Origin: JAWLDV01 sp046537975
GTDB lineage: Bacteria; Desulfobacterota; Desulfobulbia; Desulfobulbales; SURF-16
NCBI GenBank assembly: GCA_046537975.1
Contig: JBKHJR010000027.1
Location: forward strand, 1-32,981
Reading direction: 5' to 3'
Length of the DNA stretch: 32,981 bases
Part shown: positions 15,302 through 24,014 of the stretch, one piece after another
Position numbering within the stretch: the first letter of the stretch is position 1
Layout of the letters: every line of letters begins with the position of its first letter
The notes under the pieces: generated by a model
Database searches by the model: none
What the model saw: the letters and a program-made list of their open reading frames with translations, nothing else
What the model was told of the DNA's origin: nothing
Translations under genes and position numbers: made by a program

Positions 15302-15892
15302 ATGGTAGGCAATGAAAAAAAAATAACTCTTGGAACCATTTATCGGCTTCTTGCCCAGCTTATGCGCGATCCGGCTGAAGAATTAAGCGATGAGATTATC
15401 TCAGTTTTTTATCTCCTGCTGGACGATTTAAAGTGGAACAAGGCAAAAGAAGAAGTCCGATCCGCTCTTGATAATTCAGATGATTTTATCGAAGACCTCC
15501 AGACGGAATATACCCGCCTTTTTATAAATGCCTCCCCGCATGTAATCGCCCCTCCCTATGCTTCTGTTAATATGCCGGGGGAAGGCACCCTTTATGGCCC
15601 GATTTCCGAGAAAACCAAAGATTTTTATAAGAGCCGGGGGTATGATCTGGATGATCATGATTTACCTGATCATATAGTCAATGAATTGGAATTCCTGGCT
15701 ATTATGGCTGATGAAGACCAGGAGGGACTCGAAGAGTTTCTTCAATCTTTATTTCGTCCCTGGTTTGCCGAATTTAAAGCTAAGGTCTGTCGAGAGTCAC
15801 AACACCCTTACTATAGGGTAACAATCCAACTTATAGATTTCTTTACAAAAAAGGAGGAAGTGGAAAATGGCATTCAACATGACAAGGCGTAA
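15302..15892 (+). CDS. TorD/DmsD-family molybdoenzyme maturation chaperone
   Basis: A 196-residue, mostly helical cytoplasmic protein with the TorD/NarJ/DmsD pattern: IYRLLAQLMRDPAEEL (14-29), ...LQTEYTRLFINASPHVIAPP (about 62-81), where EYTRLF...P..apPYaSV is the family hallmark, and DHIVNELEFLAIMADEDQE (about 120-138), the conserved E-LEFLA-LM block. Such chaperones hold the Tat signal of their reductase and help insert the molybdenum cofactor. The gene overlaps the catalytic subunit gene by 26 bp, so partner identity is clear. The ATG at 15302 has no Shine-Dalgarno sequence; the promoter predicted 6 bp upstream suggests a near-leaderless message. Confidence 0.86.
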   Translation: MVGNEKKITLGTIYRLLAQLMRDPAEELSDEIISVFYLLLDDLKWNKAKEEVRSALDNSDDFIEDLQTEYTRLFINASPHVIAPPYASVNMPGEGTLYGPISEKTKDFYKSRGYDLDDHDLPDHIVNELEFLAIMADEDQEGLEEFLQSLFRPWFAEFKAKVCRESQHPYYRVTIQLIDFFTKKEEVENGIQHDKA

Positions 15893-18107
15893 GTTCCTGC
15901 AGACAGCCTCTCTGGCGGCTGCATCAGTGCCGCTCAGCAAGGTCACTGCCAGGGCTAATCCGCCCTTCACACCTGTCCCTCTAAAACCGTCAGGCAGTTT
16001 TAAAGACACCAAAACCGTAAGCGGCGGTGTATGTGAGATGTGCTTCTGGCGCTGCCAGGCTGTCGGAAAAGTCAGAGATGGCCGGCTGGTTAAACTGGAA
16101 GGCAACCCCAAATCTATCGATAACGGTACTGCTCTCTGTGCCCGGGGCAATTCCGGTGTTCAGTTGCTCTATGATCCGGACAGATTGAAGCATCCACTTA
16201 AGAACGTCGGAAAGCGGGGAGATCCAAAGTGGAAGAAGATCTCCTGGCAGGAAGCCCTTGATGAGTGTGCCCGGAAACTGAACGGGGTTAAGGATAAATA
16301 TGGAGGCAAAGGCATTTCCCTTTATCCCCATGGATCATCTGCGGTTTACGCTACCAATTTCTTTGAACATGTTATTGGAACCGAGAATGTGAGTGAGGCC
16401 TCTTTCTTTCAGTGTCGCGGTATACGTGATGTGGCATACTTGGAGACATTCGGCATGCCTCCTGGAGAGAATGTGGATATGGCCAATGCCAAAGCCATGC
16501 TCTTTATCGGCTGTCATCTCGGAGAAAACGTCCACCTCTCTCATCTCAAGAAGTATCTGAAGGGCCTGGAAAACGGAGCTGAACTGATAGTGGTCGATCC
16601 CCGCTTTTCCGCCTCTGCTGCCAAAGCAAACAACTGGGTAAAGATTAAACCGGGGACTGATACTGCTTTCCTCGTAGCGATCATGAACTATCTGGTGGAA
16701 AACGGTAAATATGACAAAGATTTTATTGCCGATTACAGTTGGGATTTCGACAAGTTCAAGGAAGGCATCAGCCATGCCAGCCTGGAATGGGCTGCTGATA
16801 TATGCGATATCCCGGCTTCTCAGATCAAGGAAGTTGCCGAAACCTTGGCTGCCAAGGCGCCGAATGTCTCTATCCATCCGGGCCGCCATGTCAGCTGGTA
16901 TGGCAATGATTTCCAGAGGGAGCGGGCCCTGGCTTGTCTCACCGCCCTGTTAGGGGCCGTCGGAGTCGAGGGGGGCTGGGTTCCTCCCAAGGGTCCAAGC
17001 GGTCTGGGGAGTGTCAGCTGGCCGAAAGTGGCCCATCATGACAAAGATGCCGACATGTATGAACTCACGGATAAGTATCATTTTCATCCTCCCGGAGTCA
17101 CGCCGGAACTGCTCATGAATGCCGCGATCAGCGGCGAACCCTATCCGGTCAAGGCAGCTATTATCTGGGGACAGAATATCTTCAAGACCATCCCCGACCA
17201 GGAAACGACCAAAAAGGCACTGCAGGCGATGGATTTTGTAATGTGTGTGGATGTAATGCCTACGGATATAACTGCCTACGCAGACATCCTGTTACCTGAA
17301 GCCTCTTATCTGGAAAGGTATGATTATATCAAAACCGGAACCCAGTGGGACTTTTCTGATAAACATCAACAGTTCATTGCTCCCCGGATGCCTCTGGTAG
17401 ACCCTCTATTTGAAAGAAAGGACCCGGTCTGGATAACCAATGAACTGGCGAAGAAGATGGGTTATGAAGATCAGATCCCGGTTTCTGACCAGAAAGAAAA
17501 ACTGGAAAAAGAACTTGCTCCGGTCAATCTTTCCGTTGCCAAAATTAAAAAGGAAAACGGCATTCATATCCAGCCGGGGGAGGACCCTTATCAAGTGCCG
17601 GAAGATTTTGAACTGTCTCTTTATAACGGCAGTCTTGAAGAAAAAGGTTATCCCGCTGTTCCCACTTATACCGAGGTGGAAGAACCCCCCAAAGGTTATG
17701 CCCGTCTGCTTTATGGACGTACCCCGGTGCACACTTTTAACCGCAGCTTGAACAATGTCTGGTTACATCACGAGATGCCGGAGAACCCTCTCTGGCTGAA
17801 TGATGAGACCGCCCGGAAATTGGGGATTGAGGAGGGTGACCACGTAGCGCTGGTTAACAGTGAAGGTGTTCACTCCAACAATACCACTCCGGTCAAAGTC
17901 ACTCCAGGCATAAGGAAGGACTCGGTTTATCTGGCCCACGGTTATGGAACCGTGAGTCCCAAGATGACTGTGACTGCAGGAAAAGGTATAGATGATCAGC
18001 GGTTGATAACCAAACCCGGTGTTGATCCGGAGACAGGTTGTTATGGAATGCGAACCAGTTTTGTTAAGCTGGTCAAGTCCGGCAAGGTACTGGATATTCC
18101 AGCTTAA
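15867..18107 (+). CDS. Molybdopterin oxidoreductase catalytic subunit, PsrA/PhsA type (Tat-exported)
   Basis: A 746-residue bis-MGD enzyme of the DMSO reductase superfamily. The Tat signal MTRRKFLQTASLAAASVPLS (5-24) targets it to the periplasm. A [4Fe-4S] site CEMCFWRC-X27-C follows (about 55-90). QCRGIRDVAYLETFG (about residue 181) puts a Cys where polysulfide/thiosulfate reductases and NapA-type enzymes ligate molybdenum. The C-terminus holds the cofactor-binding LYGRTPVHTFNRSLNN (about 613-628), close to PsrA/PhsA. Substrates in the clade include polysulfide, thiosulfate, tetrathionate and arsenate; length and motifs best fit a sulfur compound. A strong ribosome site (GGAGGA) lies in the chaperone gene. 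The next gene encodes its electron-transfer subunit. No NrfD/PsrC anchor is present, so a soluble periplasmic dimer using cytochromes is inferred. Confidence 0.88.
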   Translation: MAFNMTRRKFLQTASLAAASVPLSKVTARANPPFTPVPLKPSGSFKDTKTVSGGVCEMCFWRCQAVGKVRDGRLVKLEGNPKSIDNGTALCARGNSGVQLLYDPDRLKHPLKNVGKRGDPKWKKISWQEALDECARKLNGVKDKYGGKGISLYPHGSSAVYATNFFEHVIGTENVSEASFFQCRGIRDVAYLETFGMPPGENVDMANAKAMLFIGCHLGENVHLSHLKKYLKGLENGAELIVVDPRFSASAAKANNWVKIKPGTDTAFLVAIMNYLVENGKYDKDFIADYSWDFDKFKEGISHASLEWAADICDIPASQIKEVAETLAAKAPNVSIHPGRHVSWYGNDFQRERALACLTALLGAVGVEGGWVPPKGPSGLGSVSWPKVAHHDKDADMYELTDKYHFHPPGVTPELLMNAAISGEPYPVKAAIIWGQNIFKTIPDQETTKKALQAMDFVMCVDVMPTDITAYADILLPEASYLERYDYIKTGTQWDFSDKHQQFIAPRMPLVDPLFERKDPVWITNELAKKMGYEDQIPVSDQKEKLEKELAPVNLSVAKIKKENGIHIQPGEDPYQVPEDFELSLYNGSLEEKGYPAVPTYTEVEEPPKGYARLLYGRTPVHTFNRSLNNVWLHHEMPENPLWLNDETARKLGIEEGDHVALVNSEGVHSNNTTPVKVTPGIRKDSVYLAHGYGTVSPKMTVTAGKGIDDQRLITKPGVDPETGCYGMRTSFVKLVKSGKVLDIPA

Positions 18108-18125
18108 ATTAACGGAGGATGATAA

Positions 18126-18914
18126 ATGCAGTATGGAATGGTAATCGATCTGAATAAATGTGTGGGCTGTCACGCCTGTGCCGTGGCCTGCAAAGCTGAA
18201 TGGGAGGTTCCGGCTGATAAGGCTCGCAGTTGGGTTGACCGCCTGGGTCCAGCCGAGACTCCCCATGGTCTGGCTTCCACCTATTATCCGGGACTGTGCA
18301 ACCACTGTGACCGACCTTCCTGTGTCGAGGTCTGCCCAGCCCCGAAGGTGGAAAAGACTTTTACTGATGCCGAAACCGGCAAAACCAAAAAGCTCGAAGT
18401 TGCTGCAACCTGGAAGAACCCGTTTAACGGTACGGTCCAGATTGACAAAGACCGCTGCCTGGGCTGCGGGATCTGCGCCAAAGCCTGTCCTTATGGGGCC
18501 AGGTATGTCAACCAGGAACTGGTTAAGGCGGATAAATGCACTTACTGCATGCCGAGAGTGGAAAAAGGGCTCCAGCCTGCCTGTGTACAGACTTGTCTGG
18601 CCGGGGCCAGAATCTTCGGTGATCTGGATGATCCCAAATCCGAAGTATCGCAGTATGTGAAAAAAGGGGCCAAGGGTCTGACCACCAAAGAAGTAGATAT
18701 CGGTCCTAATTCCCTTTATTATGGCAATAAGAAGGATATGCACCTGCTGGAAGCTACTTCAGCTCCAGATAAGAACAAACATGCCTCTCTGGGAAGAAGG
18801 GACCTTCTGGCCAGCCTGAAACCGCAGATGGAAAAAGTAGGTAAAGCGGGATTCCTGGGAGTTGCCGGGGCTTTTTTGGCTGATCAGGGCAGTAAAACGA
18901 ATAAGGATGGTTAA
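18126..18914 (+). CDS. Four-cluster [4Fe-4S] ferredoxin subunit (PsrB/PhsB-like)
   Basis: A 262-residue electron-transfer subunit with 16 ligand cysteines in four groups: CVGCHACAVAC (14-24), CNHCDRPSCVEVC (about 59-71), CLGCGICAKAC (about 112-122) and CTYCMPRVEKGLQPACVQTC (about 139-158). This is the standard layout of PsrB, DmsB, TtrB and relatives, and would carry electrons between the molybdenum subunit and its redox partner. It has no signal of its own and would be co-exported with the Tat partner. An unusual C-terminal tail (about 220-262) contains RRDLLASLKP and a mildly hydrophobic GKAGFLGVAGAFLADQG; it might help docking. It starts 18 bp after the catalytic gene with GGAGG as ribosome site and ends just before a strong terminator. 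Confidence 0.9.
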   Translation: MQYGMVIDLNKCVGCHACAVACKAEWEVPADKARSWVDRLGPAETPHGLASTYYPGLCNHCDRPSCVEVCPAPKVEKTFTDAETGKTKKLEVAATWKNPFNGTVQIDKDRCLGCGICAKACPYGARYVNQELVKADKCTYCMPRVEKGLQPACVQTCLAGARIFGDLDDPKSEVSQYVKKGAKGLTTKEVDIGPNSLYYGNKKDMHLLEATSAPDKNKHASLGRRDLLASLKPQMEKVGKAGFLGVAGAFLADQGSKTNKDG

Positions 18915-18953
18915 TAAGGCTCTTATATACAGGACCAGTTAGTCTTACCATTG

Positions 18954-19014
18954 AGGACACGGGGAACAGAGAGTATAACCCAAATATGACTTCCTGTTAC
19001 TCCGTGTCCTTTTC
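18954..19014 (+). terminator. Strong rho-independent terminator of the molybdoenzyme operon
   Basis: AGGACACGG (18954-18962) pairs perfectly with CCGTGTCCT (19002-19010), an inner AACAG/CTGTT extends the stem, and a TTTT run follows. It closes the torD-psrA-psrB-like operon. It lies 40 bp after the stop and before the convergent TSUP gene. Confidence 0.8.
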
Positions 19015-19074
19015 CGTTTCGGATCAGGAAACACTCAACTCGCTATCTCCCATCAAATTATAGAAAATGTGCTT

Positions 19075-19431
19075 TTACCTGGTGGTAAAAAACAGATAGC
19101 AGGCCAGCAGAACAAGCACCCCGGCAAAAATCCTCTTAAAACTCCCTGTTGACAGATTTTCCAGGAGCCTGGCTCCTATCTGGGCACCAATCACCCCGCC
19201 CAGTCCAAGCAGCAGACCTGCCCGCCAGTCCACGTTGGCCAGTTTATGATGGGCGAGCAGAGCGGTAATGGCGATAATGACTATGGCCACGAAGGAGGTG
19301 CCGACTGCTTTCTGGCCGCTGTAGCCGATATAAAGAAGCATAGGGATCATCAGGAAGCCGCCGCCGAGCCCGGTAGAGGCGGCATAGATACCTACAATAA
19401 CACCGAAAACTATCAGAAGGATACTGTTCAT
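19075..19431 (-). CDS. Half-length TauE/SafE (TSUP) family membrane protein
   Basis: A 118-residue membrane protein with about four hydrophobic segments. It shows the N-terminal TSUP motif IYAASTGLGGGFLMIPMLLY (about 17-36) and the GLGGVIGAQIGARLLENLS block (about 75-93). Full-length TSUP proteins have about 250 residues with two such repeats; this has only one, so it would need to dimerise or is a dedicated half-protein. The family moves sulfite, sulfonates, sulfoacetate or related anions. The ATG at 19431 (GGAG 8 bp upstream) is preferred over the in-frame GTG at 19434; it overlaps the YifB stop by 1 bp (TGATG). Transport of a sulfur compound fits the respiratory theme but is inference. Confidence 0.75.
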   Translation of the reverse strand: MNSILLIVFGVIVGIYAASTGLGGGFLMIPMLLYIGYSGQKAVGTSFVAIVIIAITALLAHHKLANVDWRAGLLLGLGGVIGAQIGARLLENLSTGSFKRIFAGVLVLLACYLFFTTR

Positions 19432-20945
19432 CACAATCTCCTGTACTGGATGGCTTCGGCTATATGGTGGCTGGCTATATTCTCACTTTCTTCAAGATCG
19501 GCAATGGTTCTGGCCATCTTGAGGATGCGGTGGTAGGCCCGGGCTGATAGTCCCAGTTTTTCAGCCCCCTTCTCCAGAAGAGCTGTGGAGGTTGAATCCA
19601 GTGAACAGAACTTTTTTATTTCCCGATTACCCATGCTGCCATTGTCAAAGATATTGTCATTTTTAAATCTTTCCTGTTGAAGACCTCTTGCCTTCTCCAC
19701 CCTTTTTTTGATCTCTGCTGAACTTTCCCCTTCCGTTTTTTTTCCAAGTTCCTCCATGGTCAGGGCTTCGACTTCCAGATGCATATCGATGCGGTCCAGA
19801 AGGGGGCCGGAAAGTTTATCTTCATAGCGTTTTACCTGGCTCGGAGTGCAGGTGCAGTTGTGGTGCCGGTCACCCAGATACCCGCAGGGACAGGGGTTGT
19901 AGGCCGCAACCATCATGAAGCGGGCCGGGAAGGTCAGGGTGGTCGCGGCCCGGGCGATAGTAACTGTTTCATCCTCCAGGGGCTGGCGCAGTACTTCCAG
20001 AACCGCTTTGCGGAATTCCGGCATTTCGTCGAGAAACAGGACTCCGTTATGGGCCAGAGAAACCTCACCCGGCCTGGGATTGTGTCCACCGCCGATAAGA
20101 CCGGCATCCGAGATAGTGTGATGAGGAGACCGAAAGGGGCGCTGCCTTATCAGGCCGCATCCTTCGGTCATTAGCCCGGAGACACTGAATATTTTGGTAG
20201 TAGCCAGTGCTTCTTCAAAAGAAAGATCCGGCAGGATGGTGGGGAGCCTGCGGGCCAGCATGGTTTTTCCTGAACCTGGGGGGCCTTTCATCAGGATGTT
20301 ATGGCTGCCTGCAGCAGCCACTTCCAGGGCCCGTTTAACATGGTCATGGCCCTTTACCTCACAAAAGTCCAGACTGTAGTTCTCCCGGTCCTGCTCCTCA
20401 AAGTTCAACTTCCCGGGCAGGGGGGCAATAGTGCTGTTGTCAGCAAGAAAATTCACTGCCTCATGAAGATGATCAACAGCGATAATATCAAGATCCCGGA
20501 CCACCTCAGCCTCTCTGGCATTAGCGCTGGGTATGACCGCTCCTTTGAGTCCCTGTTCACGGGCGGTAATCATCATGGGCAGAATGCCCTGTACCGGCCG
20601 TAGTCTGCCGTCCAGGGACAGTTCACCTATGAGGCAGTAGTGATCCAGGTATTCCCTGTTACAGATCTCTGCTGCAGTGAGAATGCCCACTGCCATGGGC
20701 AGGTCAAAACCGGTTCCTGACTTTTTGATGTCAGCCGGGGCCAGGTTCACCGTTATTTTCTGATTGGGAAATTGATAGCCGCTGTTTTTAATAGCAGCTC
20801 TGACCCGGTCTTTACTTTCCCGTACCGCTCCTTCCGGAAGTCCCACTGTCGCAAAGTTGGGCAGGCCGAAGACAAGATCCACCTCAACTTCCACAGGGAC
20901 GGCATCTATCCCCTGCACTGAACTGCTTAGAACTCTAGCCAGCAT
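19431..20945 (-). CDS. comM: YifB/ComM family AAA+ ATPase (Mg-chelatase-like)
   Basis: A 504-residue AAA+ protein with the ComM/YifB layout: N-terminal ChlI-like domain starting VLSSSVQGIDAVPVEVEVDL (5-24) and containing DLPMAVGIL; central Mg-chelatase AAA+ module with Walker A GPPGSGKTMLARRLP (about 221-235), Walker B LFLDEMPEF and RPFRSPHHTISDAGLIGGG; and a C-terminal domain with SARAYHRILKMARTIADLE. It also carries the Cys cluster NPCPCGYLGDRHHNCTCTP (about 351-369) seen in this family. ComM is a branch-migration helicase in natural transformation. Here it sits 4 bp downstream of the RND gene and overlaps the TSUP gene, an unusual operon context. Confidence 0.9.
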   Translation of the reverse strand: MLARVLSSSVQGIDAVPVEVEVDLVFGLPNFATVGLPEGAVRESKDRVRAAIKNSGYQFPNQKITVNLAPADIKKSGTGFDLPMAVGILTAAEICNREYLDHYCLIGELSLDGRLRPVQGILPMMITAREQGLKGAVIPSANAREAEVVRDLDIIAVDHLHEAVNFLADNSTIAPLPGKLNFEEQDRENYSLDFCEVKGHDHVKRALEVAAAGSHNILMKGPPGSGKTMLARRLPTILPDLSFEEALATTKIFSVSGLMTEGCGLIRQRPFRSPHHTISDAGLIGGGHNPRPGEVSLAHNGVLFLDEMPEFRKAVLEVLRQPLEDETVTIARAATTLTFPARFMMVAAYNPCPCGYLGDRHHNCTCTPSQVKRYEDKLSGPLLDRIDMHLEVEALTMEELGKKTEGESSAEIKKRVEKARGLQQERFKNDNIFDNGSMGNREIKKFCSLDSTSTALLEKGAEKLGLSARAYHRILKMARTIADLEESENIASHHIAEAIQYRRL

Positions 20946-20949
20946 ATTT

Positions 20950-23900
20950 TCACTCCATAGTTGTTCGGTCCCTGCTCAGCAGGAGATAGATGGGGGGCAG
21001 AACAAAAAGGGTGAAAAAAGTGCCGATCAGCATGCCGGCCGTAATAACCAGGCCGATGTTGAAACGGCTTGCCGCCCCCGGGCCACCGGCTATCAGGAGA
21101 GGGAAAACCCCCATCACTGTCGAAAAAGTGGTCATCAGAATGGGTCGGAGACGGATGCCCGCCGCTTCAGCCACAGCAGCATATTTGCTTCTGCCCTTTT
21201 CCTGGAGCTGGTTTGCAAACTCGACAATCAGTATTCCATGTTTGCTGATCAGGCCGATAAGGGTTATCAGGCCTACCTGAGTGTAGATATTGATTGAGGC
21301 AAATCCCAGAGTCAGAAAGATCAGGGCACCGGAGACAGACATGGGTACACTGACCAGGATGATCAGGGGATCCCGGAAGCTTTCAAACTGGGCAGCCAGA
21401 ACAAGATAGATGACTATCAGGGCGAGGAAAAAGGAGATGATCAGCCCCCCGCCTTCCTGGATAAACTGCCGGGACTGGCCGGCATAGTCCGCGGTAAAAC
21501 CTTTGGGAAAGAGATCTTCCGCTTCCTGCTCGAGAAATCCCAACGCCTTTCCCATGGGGACACCGGGGGCTGGGACAGCGGATATGGTGGCGGCATTCAA
21601 TTGTTGAAACCTGTTAAGCTGTCTGGGTTCCACTGTTTTTTTAAGCTTAACCAAGGTGGAAAGGGGAATCAGCTCTCCACCGCGACTCCGGATCCGGTAC
21701 TCCTTAAGATCATCCGGGTTAAGGCGCTCCTGTCTGGTTACCTGAGGAATGACTTTGTAGCTTCTGCCCTGGATGCTGAAGCGATTGAGATAATTGCCAC
21801 CCATCATTACGGCAAGACTGTTTCCTATTTCCCGCATGCTGATACCCAGATCAGCAGCTTTTTCCCGGTCTATGACAACCTGTTCCCGGGGCAGATCATA
21901 TTTCATATCCGTATCTGTAAAGACGAAAAGTCCGCTTTCCCTGGCTTTCTGCAGCACCTGGTCTGATATCCTTTTTATTTCTGAGGGCGGTTCAGTGGAG
22001 CGGATTACAAACTGGACCGGCATACCGCCGCTGGAGCCCGGCAGCGCAGGCCTGCCAAAGGCGGCCGTATCCAGACCGGCTATGGAATTAAGTTTTTCCT
22101 GAACCAGGGGCTGGACCTCCATTTGCGTTCTTTCCCGCTCGCTCCAAGGGGTGAAGACCATACCGGCAAAAGCGGTATTGCCGATACTAACCTGGCCTCC
22201 GCCTCCGGCTCCGGCGATCATAAAGACGTGATCGGTCTCAGGAAAAGAGGCCAGAGTCTTGTAGAGTTCTTCCGTATAAAGGCTGGTCTGGTCGATTACC
22301 GAAGTAGGAGGGGCAGTGGCGGAAGCAAAGATTACTCCCTTGTCCTCTTCAGGAGCAAGTTCTTTTTTGCTCATGGAAAACAAAAAATAACAGCTGACCA
22401 GAACTCCCAAAGAAAAAATTACAATGGCCGGGAGTGAGTTAAGACAACCCTTCAGGAGCTTCAGGTAATTATTTTTGAGCCTTTCGAAAGATCGGTCGAG
22501 AAAAGCTACAAATCCTCCCCCGTTGCTTTTGTCAGTGTGCTTGAGGATCTTAGAGCACATCATGGGTGAGAGGGTAAGGGCAACTATGCCGGAGATCAGG
22601 ACAGCCCCGGCCAGGGTAAAGGCGAATTCACTGAACAGACTGCCGGTAAGACCGGTCATAAAGCCGATCGGGGCGTAGACCGAGACCAGGGTTATGGTCA
22701 TGGTAATAATGGCCGTGGAAAGTTCTCTGGCCCCTTGAATCGCAGCCTTAAAGGGAGAAAGCCCTTTTTCCATGTTTCTGTGGATGTTTTCCGTGACAAT
22801 AATGGCGTCATCCACCACCAGGCCGATGGCCAGGACCATGGCCAGGAGAGTAAGCAGATTGATGGAAAAGCCCAGGACGAACATGAAAAGACCGGCACCT
22901 ATCAGGGACAGGGGCATGGCCACTGCCGGAATCAGGATCGATCTCACTGAGCCCAGAAAGAGAAAGATGACGATCAGAACTATCACGAGGGCTTCTACCA
23001 AGGTGCTTTCCACCTCGAAGATAGCGTCATCAATATACTCAGTGGCGTCATAGGGTACCGCCATCTCAAGTCCTTCCGGGAGTTGTTTTTCAATATCCGG
23101 CAGCACGTCCTTGACCCGGTCGATGACATCCAGGGCGTTGGCCGTGGGGAGAACATTTATACCTATAAAGGTAGCATTCTGGCCGTCGAAGCTGACCTCC
23201 ACGTCGTAGTCCTCAGCACCCAGTTCCACCTCGGCGATATCTTCCAGCCTGATAAGGTCCTGTCCAGCCTCCTTAATCACCAGGTTCTTGAATTCCTTTT
23301 CACTGTGAATGTTGGTGGTGGCGCTGAGATTGACCGTGATGGTCTTGCCTTTAGTAGATCCCACCGCAGTGAGGTAGTTATTGTTTTCCAGGGTCCTGGC
23401 TACATCAGCAGGGGTTAAGCCGTAAGCCGCCATCTTCTCGGGTTTAAGCCAGATGCGCATGGCAAAGGTCCTGGCTCCCAGGACTTCGGCACTCTGAATA
23501 CCGCTTATTCCCTGGAGTTCGGGCTGGACAACCCTGACCAGGTAGTCGGTGACCTGATTGTTTTTCAATACGTCACTGAAAAAGCTGATGTACATGGAGG
23601 CAGTGGTTTCCCCGACCTGGACGTCAATAATCGGGTTTTCACTGGCCTCAGGCAGATCATTTTTGACCTTGTTGACCTTGGCTGTGACCTGAGTAAGGGC
23701 CTGGTAAGGGTCATAGTCCATCTGGAGATGGGCTTTAATGGAGCTTAAGCCCTGAATGCTGCTGGATTCCAGATAATCAATACCGTCTATACCACCAACC
23801 GCCTTTTCCAGAGGGGTAGTGATAAATCCTTTCACCAGTTCAGAGTCAGCCCCTACATAAGGAGTATTTATGGAGATGACCGCATTGGAAGTTTCCGGGT

Positions 23901-24009
23901 ACTCCCTGACATTCAAAAGATCCAGGGACCTGGCCCCGAGCAGCAGGATGAGGAGGCTTACCACCGTGGCCAGAACCGGCCTTTTTATAAAGATATCGGT
24001 AAAGTTCAT
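20950..24009 (-). CDS. RND efflux pump inner-membrane transporter (HAE-1/AcrB-like)
   Basis: A 1019-residue transporter with the expected duplicate architecture: TM1 at about 10-28 after the canonical start NFTDIFIKRPVLATVVSLLI, a large periplasmic porter domain, TMs about 335-500, a second porter domain and a final TM cluster (about 850-1010). The proton-relay motif is seen as MVLAIGLVVDDAIIVTENIH (about 394-413), with the adjacent acidic pair. HAE-1 members expel drugs, bile salts, solvents or dyes; the substrate is not readable. It pairs with the membrane-fusion gene 5 bp upstream (MFP before RND). No outer-membrane factor (TolC) is in the window. Confidence 0.92.
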   Translation of the reverse strand: MNFTDIFIKRPVLATVVSLLILLLGARSLDLLNVREYPETSNAVISINTPYVGADSELVKGFITTPLEKAVGGIDGIDYLESSSIQGLSSIKAHLQMDYDPYQALTQVTAKVNKVKNDLPEASENPIIDVQVGETTASMYISFFSDVLKNNQVTDYLVRVVQPELQGISGIQSAEVLGARTFAMRIWLKPEKMAAYGLTPADVARTLENNNYLTAVGSTKGKTITVNLSATTNIHSEKEFKNLVIKEAGQDLIRLEDIAEVELGAEDYDVEVSFDGQNATFIGINVLPTANALDVIDRVKDVLPDIEKQLPEGLEMAVPYDATEYIDDAIFEVESTLVEALVIVLIVIFLFLGSVRSILIPAVAMPLSLIGAGLFMFVLGFSINLLTLLAMVLAIGLVVDDAIIVTENIHRNMEKGLSPFKAAIQGARELSTAIITMTITLVSVYAPIGFMTGLTGSLFSEFAFTLAGAVLISGIVALTLSPMMCSKILKHTDKSNGGGFVAFLDRSFERLKNNYLKLLKGCLNSLPAIVIFSLGVLVSCYFLFSMSKKELAPEEDKGVIFASATAPPTSVIDQTSLYTEELYKTLASFPETDHVFMIAGAGGGGQVSIGNTAFAGMVFTPWSERERTQMEVQPLVQEKLNSIAGLDTAAFGRPALPGSSGGMPVQFVIRSTEPPSEIKRISDQVLQKARESGLFVFTDTDMKYDLPREQVVIDREKAADLGISMREIGNSLAVMMGGNYLNRFSIQGRSYKVIPQVTRQERLNPDDLKEYRIRSRGGELIPLSTLVKLKKTVEPRQLNRFQQLNAATISAVPAPGVPMGKALGFLEQEAEDLFPKGFTADYAGQSRQFIQEGGGLIISFFLALIVIYLVLAAQFESFRDPLIILVSVPMSVSGALIFLTLGFASINIYTQVGLITLIGLISKHGILIVEFANQLQEKGRSKYAAVAEAAGIRLRPILMTTFSTVMGVFPLLIAGGPGAASRFNIGLVITAGMLIGTFFTLFVLPPIYLLLSRDRTTME

Positions 24010-24014
24010 TATTA

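Noticed and set aside
17763..18743. A 326-codon open frame on the minus strand opposite the molybdoenzyme genes
   Set aside because: It overlaps two well-identified genes entirely, has no recognisable product and no ribosome site; it is a mirror of their codon bias.
19075..19431. TSUP gene as a truncated pseudogene
   Set aside because: The half-length frame has a proper start, ribosome site and stop, no frameshift remnant of the second half is seen downstream, and single-repeat TSUP proteins are known.
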